Source: Acidobacteriaceae bacterium (lineage in GTDB: Bacteria > Acidobacteriota > Terriglobia > Terriglobales > Acidobacteriaceae). From it: a stretch of DNA of 21,116 nt. Below the pieces are notes generated by a model, which worked only from the letters and a program-made list of their open reading frames with translations, was not told where the DNA came from and did no database searches. Location of the stretch: contig PMGP01000012.1 in the NCBI GenBank assembly GCA_003156235.1, positions 943-22,058 on the forward strand. Reading direction: 5' to 3'. Shown here in pieces: positions 1 through 6,946 of this stretch (its first letter is position 1; the number at the start of each line of letters is the position of its first letter). The position numbers and the translations under genes were made by a program.

Positions 1-35
1 CAAATCCAGCCCCCGCAACCAAGAAATACGTGATT

Positions 36-260
36 CTAAACGGCTTCCGTGAGCAACTCGGAGGCATTTTCTGCGTTTGGAGGGAACTTAGGCAAATCTT
101 GGGCAAAGAATCCCTTGTCCAAAAGTGCTCCAAGCTCTCCGGCTAGCCTATGACTGGAGAATGCCCCCGTCATTCGCCACGAAAGCGTAAACAATACGTC
201 ATGGATGATTGGCAGCGAGCCGTCCACGATCATCACGTGTCGGAGGTCGTCGCCTGCCAA
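36..260 (-). CDS. Unrecognised short reading frame or gene remnant
   Basis: A 74-codon minus-strand frame begins with TTG and ends at TAG. No ATG begins it. The frame stays open upstream to about position 308, where an in-frame TAA occurs, so at most about 90 codons are available. The composition looks protein-like, with a hydrophobic stretch (IVDGSLPIIHDVLFTLSW) and an acidic, Pro/Asn-rich end, but I recognise no family. No convincing ribosome-binding site precedes the TTG. It lies next to other eroded-looking DNA, so a C-terminal remnant of a longer gene is as likely as a functional small protein. Confidence 0.25.
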   Translation of the reverse strand: MAGDDLRHVMIVDGSLPIIHDVLFTLSWRMTGAFSSHRLAGELGALLDKGFFAQDLPKFPPNAENASELLTEAV

Positions 261-505
261 ATGCCCTGTAGAGATTATGCGGAAGTAGTCTGTGTTTGAT
301 TCTTTAGTTTATGGACAAAGGCGAAATATGCCACCATCACGCGAAATGTTTTGGACTTATTCACGCCGCCGAGAACCTCTCCGCCAACTCGATACAGTTC
401 ATCGACAATCTCGTGTGTCAAGGGTGGTCATCAGTTCACCCGTCAGAGAAGACAACAGCGTGGAGCGGATTCCGAATATCGATGAATTGTTTTAGGAGAT
501 CAGGC

Positions 506-679
506 ATGGAACTCAACCAGGAAGAAACCAAGAAGCGCAAAGAACTTGTGGACTACGGCAGCCGCATCGTTGAGAGCGAGGGCTTGCCGGTCACCGACGA
601 GATGCGCGAGATGGACAGGCTCTACATCGCCGGCCAGATCGACTTCGAGGAACTCGGACGACGAGCAAGACAGCCGTAG
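506..679 (+). CDS. VbhA-like antitoxin (Fic inhibitor), apparently orphan
   Basis: This is a 57-residue protein. The ATG at 506 is preceded by AGGAGA at 494-499, which favours this start over upstream in-frame codons reaching back to 311. The protein is charged and probably all-helical: a basic KKRK segment (residues 9-12), then ESEGLPVTDE, then a helix-like DRLYIAGQIDFEEL segment. By remembered comparison it aligns without gaps to VbhA, the small antitoxin that blocks ATP binding in Fic AMP-transferases through a (S/T)xxxE(G/N) motif. The EG pair is present here (in ESEG), but the residue four before the Glu is Ile, not Ser/Thr. Fic toxins normally lie directly downstream of vbhA-type genes. 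Here the next in-frame stop comes within 30 codons and no Fic motif is seen on either strand nearby. It could also be a regulator of a distant Fic protein, or a small protein of unrelated function. Confidence 0.55.
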   Translation: MELNQEETKKRKELVDYGSRIVESEGLPVTDEMREMDRLYIAGQIDFEELGRRARQP

Positions 680-1228
680 GTGGAAATGAGAACGGACCGC
701 CTTTGCATCCACCATGCTGGGGGTTACGTGTCTACTCTCAACTGGCGCAAAGCGGCACCCACCTAAACTGGGGGCGGTTTGGGCAGCGTGGCCTCCATCC
801 CCGGTCCCCTAAGGCGAGGGACCGGGGCACCCTCAGCGTGGTTTGGAAATCTCAGCGGGACCGGGGCCACCCGCCGGATCAGGAGAAGTGTTTTTACTTG
901 ACATCCCCTTTTATAGAACCCGCCGCGAGACAACCTCAGTTCCCTAAACAATATCAGTGCGGAAGTATGGTTCGAAACGAAATATGCCAGGCTGCAATTA
1001 CATTTATTGCTGTATATGCAGCAATCGAAGAGATTAGTGACTTACATATCCAAACGAAAGTGACAGAGAGGATAATCTGCTGGGTCAATGCTGTCCAAAA
1101 GAATGGATGTAACCAAGCCCAAAGAAGGGCAGTTACGAAAATCCCGGTTGGCGCTCCTATGCGAAGCATACGCAAACCCCTGGATCTGGCCGACAAAGCC
1201 TGCATCACCAATGGACGTGTGATCTGCC
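680..1228. other. Gene-free, probably degenerate stretch
   Basis: No reading frame here looks like a real protein. The frames that are open across it have low-complexity or random composition and lack ribosome-binding sites. The left part is GC-rich and holds short direct and inverted repeats around GGGACCGGGG. The right part (about 950-1230) is more AT-rich. It may be the remains of a lost toxin gene or a decayed mobile element, but nothing diagnostic of either is visible. Confidence 0.4.
799..827. repeat. Perfect 10-bp inverted repeat (hairpin) with an extra half-copy
   Basis: CCCCGGTCCC at 799-808 and GGGACCGGGG at 818-827 form a perfect 10-bp stem around a 9-nt loop. A further direct copy of the right arm lies at 857-866, followed by a similar CCACCC context. 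There is no T-tract, so a simple terminator is unlikely. It may be part of a small dispersed repeat. Confidence 0.6.
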
Positions 1229-1456
1229 ATGCGAGCGAGGTGGAACTGTGAGCGCCGTGCCAGGCTCGCTTTCGCCGGCATCTACGGCGCGGGATTCATT
1301 GGGGACATGTTTCTGGTTACCGACCTGGGCTCTCAAGTCGTGCTCACAGTGAACGCTGACGAGGATGCTGTACTTATGCGGCTCATGCCGCTACAGATTG
1401 TTGCCGACCCGGCCGGCGGCTTCCGGCTCGATGCCGGGCGCCGGTATGTAATCTAA
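1229..1456 (+). pseudogene. Possible TOBE-like C-terminal fragment
   Basis: A 75-codon frame has no convincing start or ribosome-binding site. From about residue 25 it reads like the end of a folded domain: MFLVTDLGSQVVLTVNADED, then a beta-rich segment ending RRYVI. A LVxxLGSxxxLxV pattern followed by an R-x-x-V/L-F/I end resembles the TOBE domain that closes sugar ABC-transporter ATPases of the MalK/UgpC type. No Walker A, signature or Walker B motif exists upstream, so at best this is the tail of a destroyed gene. The similarity is short and judged by eye, and chance is possible. Confidence 0.22.
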
Positions 1457-1546
1457 AGCAGGTAGGTGAAGTCGAACCAGTTGAGAACCAGTCCATCGAA
1501 TCAGCCTACTGTGATACAGCAAATGAGCCAATGACCAGTCGTTACT

Positions 1547-2881
1547 TTACCAGCAGTAGGTAGCAACGACGTCCGGAGCGCTCGGAAGCTGGTTTATCAC
1601 GCTGGTATGCAAGACAATCTGTATGTTCTTCCTTTCCCAGCCTTTGGGGAGGGACTTGACTAACGCCGAGATGGATTGTGGATTGGTGAGGAATTCAGCA
1701 GCGGCACGCGTTCCAGCATGTCCGATTCCCGCGGCTGTGATAACTGTTGTGCCGGTCTTGGAGTTCAAAACCCGGGACACGATCGCGTAGTCCTCTGCTA
1801 ATTGATGAGAAGTGGTAGACCAGTGCTTTTGAGAGTCTGAACGGTCCACGATGGCGTTCTGCCTATCGAAGACATAACGCAGATTCTCAGTCATGGTAAG
1901 GGTCCACGAGTTGTTGTGAGCGCCAATCAGGATCGTGGGGTGTTCGCGAAGATCGCCAAACGCCACATCGTTGCCGAATCGAACGTCGAATTGCTTATTG
2001 CGGCGCACCAGCAGGGACACGATTTTTGTGGTTGCCGCGACATCGCCGATGGTAACGAAGGTATCCTTTACGGGTATTAGGTCCTGAGCATCGATCTTGG
2101 CTCCCGGGGGCAATGGGATAAAAGATTCCAGTCCCATTTCCTCAGTTTGGCTCCGGGGGTGTTGCTTGTAATACGTATCTAAATACGAGGGAGACAATTC
2201 ATAGACAGCATTGCTGCCGATATAGATCAAGGCTGTATGGGAGTTATCAAAAACGGGCGACCAGAATTGATTGAAGGCGCGCTCCTCGGGAGATACGTAG
2301 TAGTGCTGTATTACCATAGTCAGGATCACCACTGATGCGGCAATCATGATCCACCATATGCGACCTCGGAATCTTGCGGTGGATGGCGCAAGGCCGGGCC
2401 CTGCAACCTCGTGGGGAGCCGGCGGGGTTATAGGTTCGACCGGCGGCTGGCTCGGTTCCGGTCCGTGCGGAGGAACAGACTGCAACTGAATCGGATTCCT
2501 TTCAGCCCATTCGAAAATGGCCTTGAACGAGCCAGAGGGCACGGTGATCAGTACAGATTCTTCACGCGCTGTTTGATAGTAGACCGCGAGCCGCTTCCTG
2601 ACCTCAGCCGCACGTGCGCGAACGATCGGATCGTCATTTGTGTCGTAGTCTGGGCGTCGGTTAAAAACATTTGCTCCGATGATCCGTTCCTTGAGCATCT
2701 CAAGGTGGCCGGCGAGAGTCTGATCGACGATGTACTGCAACAACTCCTGAGACTGTTTACTGGAGTGAAAGGGCGAACTTTGCAGGATTACCGACAACGT
2801 ATTCTGGACTTCGGTCGCAGGAACCTTGTCAGGTCCCTCTTGCCGCTCCGAAGAATCGATCTTTTCAACCGCATGCAACAT
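1547..2881 (-). CDS. Membrane-spanning putative transcriptional regulator, winged-helix-like N-domain and extracytoplasmic sensor domain
   Basis: The protein has 444 residues. The ATG at 2881 has GAGG six bases upstream, and I prefer it to an in-frame TTG at 2893. Residues about 26-126 match a domain common in Acidobacteria and in TolB/TPR-linked proteins: LLQYIVDQTL, LKERIIGANVF, RPDYD, DPIVRARAAEVRKRL and a closing SVLITVPSGSFKAIF hairpin. Its order of helices followed by a beta-hairpin suggests a winged helix. A Pro-rich linker (about 129-167) leads to one transmembrane helix (about 175-195) after basic RFRGR, giving an N-in/C-out topology. The C-terminal domain (about 200-444) has conserved-looking blocks FGDLREHPTILIGAHNNSW, TAAGIGHAGTRAAAEFLT and a final VVATYCW. 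This is a ToxR/CadC-like plan. It diverges from the TonB-receptor operon and so probably controls it. DNA binding is inferred, not shown. Confidence 0.7.
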   Translation of the reverse strand: MLHAVEKIDSSERQEGPDKVPATEVQNTLSVILQSSPFHSSKQSQELLQYIVDQTLAGHLEMLKERIIGANVFNRRPDYDTNDDPIVRARAAEVRKRLAVYYQTAREESVLITVPSGSFKAIFEWAERNPIQLQSVPPHGPEPSQPPVEPITPPAPHEVAGPGLAPSTARFRGRIWWIMIAASVVILTMVIQHYYVSPEERAFNQFWSPVFDNSHTALIYIGSNAVYELSPSYLDTYYKQHPRSQTEEMGLESFIPLPPGAKIDAQDLIPVKDTFVTIGDVAATTKIVSLLVRRNKQFDVRFGNDVAFGDLREHPTILIGAHNNSWTLTMTENLRYVFDRQNAIVDRSDSQKHWSTTSHQLAEDYAIVSRVLNSKTGTTVITAAGIGHAGTRAAAEFLTNPQSISALVKSLPKGWERKNIQIVLHTSVINQLPSAPDVVATYCW

Positions 2882-2911
2882 CGATAGCCTCAAATTCTCT
2901 GTTACAGAGGG

Positions 2912-2940
2912 ACTGTACCCCTTTTGATTGCTCTTGACAA
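2912..2940 (-). promoter_or_regulatory. Sigma-70-like promoter for the membrane regulator
   Basis: On the minus strand a -35 box TTGTCA (2935-2940) and a -10 box TACAGT (2912-2917) are separated by exactly 17 bp. The predicted transcription start, near 2905, leaves a leader of about 24 nt containing the GAGG site before the ATG at 2881. This fits that start well. Confidence 0.55.
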
Positions 2941-3122
2941 GTCAGAACCGGAGCATGTTGTCTTCATTATAATAAACTAAGCAGAATCAATGAATTACAA
3001 CGACTCACCTCGTTGCCTTGCGGCGATTAGGCTCACTTTCGCGAGACGTTAGATGTAAGTATTGTTCTATCAATAGCTTGCACGAGGCTAACAGCAGGCT
3101 GCAATCGCCAGAACGCTCTCGA

Positions 3123-3139
3123 ACAGTACCGTACAGTAC
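3123..3139. promoter_or_regulatory. Candidate operator: ACAGTAC direct repeat / triple GTAC
   Basis: ACAGTAC occurs at 3123-3129 and again at 3133-3139, a 10-bp period that places both copies on the same helix face. The segment also reads as GTAC three times in a row at 5-bp steps (3126, 3131, 3136), with a GTAC-C-GTAC inverted repeat in the middle. It lies about 70 bp upstream of the -35 candidate of the receptor operon, a position suited to an activator. No binding protein is proven. Confidence 0.35.
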
Positions 3140-3206
3140 GTTGCCATCTGTTACACGGGACTCGTTTCCTAGGGTGAGTTTCACAGCAATGCGTGTGTTG
3201 TGCAGT

Positions 3207-3235
3207 TTGGCCTGCGGAGTGTGCTGGCCGATAAT
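3207..3235 (+). promoter_or_regulatory. Sigma-70-like promoter for the TonB-receptor operon
   Basis: A -35-like TTGGCC (3207-3212) and a -10-like GATAAT (3230-3235) are 17 bp apart. The predicted start near 3242 gives a leader of about 80 nt before the ATG at 3323. The -35 is imperfect, consistent with a need for an activator. Confidence 0.4.
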
Positions 3236-3322
3236 CAGCGTGATGCATAGACACCGCCGCCTCGCAAAGGGGCGCCGGGTCAATGATAAGCGCGACCAAC
3301 AAGGAAAAACTCAGGAGGCAAC

Positions 3323-6300
3323 ATGACCAGGTTACGTCTCGTTCTTTTGGCAGTCTTGATGGTCACCATGGCCCTTGGACTGGCATTCTGTCCTGCGCTT
3401 CATGCGCAGTCGATGAGTACCACAGCATCACTGTCGGGCACGGTTTCCGACCCCGCCGGGGCCAGAATCCCTAAAGCTACAGTGAAGCTCACCAATCCCG
3501 AACAAGGGATCACCCGTGCCATCACCACCGGTTCGGCAGGCGATTTTTCTTTCGCCTTGCTGCCTGTCGGCACTTACACGCTGGAGGCAACCGCTCCGGG
3601 CTTCAAAACTACCAAGCAAGCGGGAATTGTCCTCAACATCGGCGACTCTCTTGTTGAGAACGTCGCTTTGTCCATCGGCGCGTCCGAGCAGGTCACGGTG
3701 ACCGCATCGGGGCCCCTGATGCAAACCGATGACGCTGACATCGGCACCGAGATCGCTTCAAAGCAAGTTGAGGAATTGCCTCTCAACGTCAGGAATGTGA
3801 TCGGACTGGTGCTGTTGAACTCCTCGGTGAACAACCAGGTCCAGCAGCAGAGTTTGACGGCGGGAGGCCAGGACGATACGGCCGACCAGGATATGTCCTT
3901 CCTGAGCTTTGGCGGCGGCTTCTTCGGAACCACGGCTTGGCTTCTGGATGGCGGCTGGAACGTGGCCTCCGGCTGGGGCGGGTCTATTTTTGTGCCCGCG
4001 GTGGACGACGTTCAGGAATTCAAGGTCACGAACAACTCGTTCTCGTCTGAATACGGATGGAGCACCAGCAATGTGATCAACATGGTCACCAAATCCGGCA
4101 CCAGCGACTTCCATATTGTGATGGACGAGTACCTTCGCAATCCGAAGTTGGACGCCAACCTCTACTTCAATAAACTGGCCGGCAAACCCTGGATTGGCGA
4201 CCATCGCAATCAGTTTGGTGTTGCCGGCGGCGGCCCGTTGTATATTCCAGGCATTTACAAGCAACGCAACAAGACCTTCTTTTTCGCCAATTACGAGGGC
4301 TTGCGGATCAGCAATGCCGGCTCCTATTCCGGCAATATGCCCTCCACCGCCCAGGAGGGTGGCGACTTTTCGGCAGGGTACAGTGCCACCGGCACTCCGA
4401 TAGGCACGGATTGCCTGGGCAGAAACATCTATGCCGGCGAGATATTCAATCCCTACACCACAAGGCAACCGGGTGGTTTGTGCGGGGCAACAGGATGGGT
4501 TCGCGACCCCTATACGAACAACAAAATCGGTGCGGGAGGATCAGGGACAGTTGACACGCTGGCGAAAGCCTTTGCCACGGGGAACTACTGGCCGGCGTCG
4601 AATGCTACAGGCAAACCCCTCAACTGGTATGCCACGGCCGCAGCCCCATCGAGCTCCAACGAGTACGGCATTCGCATCGACCAAAACTTCGGCGCCAACA
4701 CGCGCATGTACGGGCGCTGGTCGAATAAGCACGAGTCTAAAAACGGTGATCCTGACTATTACGGAACCAGCGACGTTGCTGGGCCGGGCGACGTCAACCC
4801 CGACAACCGGTACAGTGCCGTTATTGGCGCCTCGCACGTCATTTCGCCCACGTTAGTGATGAATGCCAACGTGGAATACAATCGATGGATTGAGGGGAAC
4901 AACGTGCAAGGCAGCGGGTTCCAGGATTCCACGCTCGGCTTGGCTGGCATCCTCAACTCGTATAGCCCGGAATTTCCGGAGGTCAGTTTCTCCGCCGGCA
5001 ACTATGCTCCGTTGGGACCAATCAGCGGCAACGGCGTAATGACTACGGCCAACGATGTGGGCACCGTTAGCCTGGACTTCAACAAGTCGCTCCGAAACCA
5101 GTCGCTCTCGTTCGGGTATATGGGCATTCTGACCCAGCTCTTCGGCGGCAGGGTCGCCCCCGTGGCATATAACTTCTCCAACGACAAGACGTCAGGTATC
5201 AATGCAACAGGTAACCTGGTGTCCGGCACCGGAGATGCCTTCGCTTCCATGATGGCGGGCGCAGGCAACAGCGGCTCCGCCGGCTTCAACGCATTGCCGG
5301 CGACATCGTACGACATGCATGGAGTGTACCTTCAGGACGATTGGAAGGCGACCCGAAAGCTGACCCTGAACCTGGGCTTCCGCTATGAAGTGCAGACCCC
5401 GTTCACGGAGCGGCACAACTGGCAAGCGGCCTTCGATTACACCGCCCTCAATCCGATCAGCTCGTCTGGGACTCCGGCTTACGGAGCAATCTCCTACAGC
5501 ACTTCAGGCCACCGCAATCTCTATAACTACAATTGGGATGACGCGGCCCCGCGCATCGGATTCGCGTATGCCGCATTGCCCAAGCTGGTTATCCGCGGCG
5601 GCTTTGGGTTGTATTACTCGAGAAACTTCCTTCCGTTTGGCGGAATACCGGCACCCGGCTTTTCTTCAGCGACGACATGGTCTGCTACGGCCCCCAACGG
5701 GGTCCAGGTTCAGACGCAGCTCCAAAATGCTTTCGCTACCAATGCCGAAATTCTGCCGGTTACCGGGAACGCGTTGCAAGGCATGACGAACGTCGGTCAG
5801 GCTGGCGGCGGAGTCAATATAACCCGTCACGATCCCCGCACCAAACAGTACATGTTTGGAGCGCAATACGCCTTCACTCCCAACGACGTGCTGGATGTCA
5901 ACTACGTGGGCAACCTCGGAACGCGCATCCTCCTCGGGGGCATGAACTACGGTCAACTGAATCCGAATGATCTCGCCCTGGGCGAAACGGCGCTGACCGC
6001 CGAGGTGGCCAATCCGTTTTCCGGCACCTTGAGCCATCTTGGCCTTCCCTCCATGGCCTGCCAAAATTCTGATGGGACGCTTGCGAAGGGGCAAATGCTG
6101 GAACCGTATCCGGAATTCTGCGGCGGCGCTGTCGCCCAGCAGGAGCCGGTGGGCATCTCCAGGTATGACTCGATGCAGATGACCTACAACCACCGCACCA
6201 CCTACGGGCTGATCTTCTTCGCCTCCTACACCTACTCAAAGTTCCTCACCAATGCCGGCGACGCGCTGGGCTGGTCCAGTATCAACAGCGGCGGCGCCTC

Positions 6301-6940
6301 CATCCGCAACTACTATGACTTGAAAGCGGATCGAACTGTCGACGCGACGGATGTCCCGCAGTCTCTCGTCCTGAACTACGTGTACGAGTTGCCGATTGGC
6401 CGGGGCAAGAAGTTCGGCGGCGGCATGAACGCGGCTGCGGATGCGGTTGCGGGCGGCTGGCAGTTCTCCGGAATTACCCACTGGCAGAAAGGTTTTCCGC
6501 TGTCGATCGGCAATGGAGGAATGAATAACGCAAGTGTTTGGGGCGGAAATCAACATGCGACCTTTACCGGGGCCAGTTTTGCGCCCACCGCTCCATGCAC
6601 CATGAAATATTGTATCTTCAACCCGTTGGCCTTTGCGAAGTCGCCTGCATTACCGTCTGGGGCGGCGACCTCTGCGCAGATAGCGGCGACATTTGGCAAT
6701 GTCCCCCGTTACATGTCCAATCTCCGGGCTCCCGGTTACGTCGACGAGGATCTGGGGATTCAGAAGTGGTTCAACATCCCGCAGAAATTCCGCCTGCAGT
6801 TCACCGCGCAGTTGTTCAACGCTTTCAACCACGCCAACTTCACATCACCCGATTCTGGTATAGGGGATGCCATATTTGGCGAGAGCGGTAACACCATGGG
6901 AGCGAGACAGATTCAGTTGTCGCTTAGGCTGGTTCGGTAG
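3323..6940 (+). CDS. Oar-type TonB-dependent outer-membrane receptor with carboxypeptidase-regulatory-like domain
   Basis: The protein has 1205 residues, and the ATG follows a strong AGGAGG (3313-3318). A Sec signal peptide ends at about residue 28 (PALHA-Q). Residues about 33-120 form a carboxypeptidase-regulatory-like beta-sandwich (SGTVSDPAGARIPKATVKL, GDFSFALLPVGTYTLEA, APGFKT). A plug domain follows (about 120-260, with QVEELPLNVRNVIGL and FKVTNNSFSSEYGWSTSNV). The remainder is a large beta-barrel with typical strand-turn blocks such as YLQDDWKATRKLTLNLGFRY and FRLQFTAQLFNAFNHANF. It should import large ligands, probably glycan oligosaccharides, across the outer membrane using TonB energy. 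It resembles the SusC role but is of the acidobacterial Oar-like type. The last residues are LSLRLVR rather than the usual terminal aromatic residue. The TPR gene starts six bases after the stop, so the two are probably co-transcribed. Confidence 0.93.
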   Translation: MTRLRLVLLAVLMVTMALGLAFCPALHAQSMSTTASLSGTVSDPAGARIPKATVKLTNPEQGITRAITTGSAGDFSFALLPVGTYTLEATAPGFKTTKQAGIVLNIGDSLVENVALSIGASEQVTVTASGPLMQTDDADIGTEIASKQVEELPLNVRNVIGLVLLNSSVNNQVQQQSLTAGGQDDTADQDMSFLSFGGGFFGTTAWLLDGGWNVASGWGGSIFVPAVDDVQEFKVTNNSFSSEYGWSTSNVINMVTKSGTSDFHIVMDEYLRNPKLDANLYFNKLAGKPWIGDHRNQFGVAGGGPLYIPGIYKQRNKTFFFANYEGLRISNAGSYSGNMPSTAQEGGDFSAGYSATGTPIGTDCLGRNIYAGEIFNPYTTRQPGGLCGATGWVRDPYTNNKIGAGGSGTVDTLAKAFATGNYWPASNATGKPLNWYATAAAPSSSNEYGIRIDQNFGANTRMYGRWSNKHESKNGDPDYYGTSDVAGPGDVNPDNRYSAVIGASHVISPTLVMNANVEYNRWIEGNNVQGSGFQDSTLGLAGILNSYSPEFPEVSFSAGNYAPLGPISGNGVMTTANDVGTVSLDFNKSLRNQSLSFGYMGILTQLFGGRVAPVAYNFSNDKTSGINATGNLVSGTGDAFASMMAGAGNSGSAGFNALPATSYDMHGVYLQDDWKATRKLTLNLGFRYEVQTPFTERHNWQAAFDYTALNPISSSGTPAYGAISYSTSGHRNLYNYNWDDAAPRIGFAYAALPKLVIRGGFGLYYSRNFLPFGGIPAPGFSSATTWSATAPNGVQVQTQLQNAFATNAEILPVTGNALQGMTNVGQAGGGVNITRHDPRTKQYMFGAQYAFTPNDVLDVNYVGNLGTRILLGGMNYGQLNPNDLALGETALTAEVANPFSGTLSHLGLPSMACQNSDGTLAKGQMLEPYPEFCGGAVAQQEPVGISRYDSMQMTYNHRTTYGLIFFASYTYSKFLTNAGDALGWSSINSGGASIRNYYDLKADRTVDATDVPQSLVLNYVYELPIGRGKKFGGGMNAAADAVAGGWQFSGITHWQKGFPLSIGNGGMNNASVWGGNQHATFTGASFAPTAPCTMKYCIFNPLAFAKSPALPSGAATSAQIAATFGNVPRYMSNLRAPGYVDEDLGIQKWFNIPQKFRLQFTAQLFNAFNHANFTSPDSGIGDAIFGESGNTMGARQIQLSLRLVR

Positions 6941-6946
6941 CGTCCC

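Larger units (their letters stand above)
2882..3322. other. Divergent intergenic control region
   Basis: This 441-bp region separates the minus-strand regulator from the plus-strand TonB-receptor operon. It contains promoter candidates for both directions, a second perfect TATAAT at 2968-2973 with no good -35 partner, and an iterated GTAC motif at 3123-3139. Short open frames in it lack ribosome-binding sites and protein-like composition, so I treat it as non-coding. Confidence 0.6.

Noticed and set aside
292..495. 67-codon plus-strand frame with GTG start ahead of the antitoxin
   Set aside because: No ribosome-binding site or recognisable domain. Its stop falls in the antitoxin leader, but the composition looks random.
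898..917. TTGACA followed by TATAGA, considered as a promoter
   Set aside because: The spacer is only 8 bp, far from the required 16-18 bp, and no credible gene follows.
703..1251. 182-codon plus-strand frame after the antitoxin, considered as a Fic toxin
   Set aside because: It has no HxFx(D/E)GNGR-like motif, no ribosome-binding site and an odd composition running through the hairpin repeat.
2968..2973. Perfect TATAAT on the plus strand in the divergent region
   Set aside because: The sequence 17-18 bp upstream (GAACCG/AGAACC) is not a -35 box. It would also require a leader of about 350 nt.
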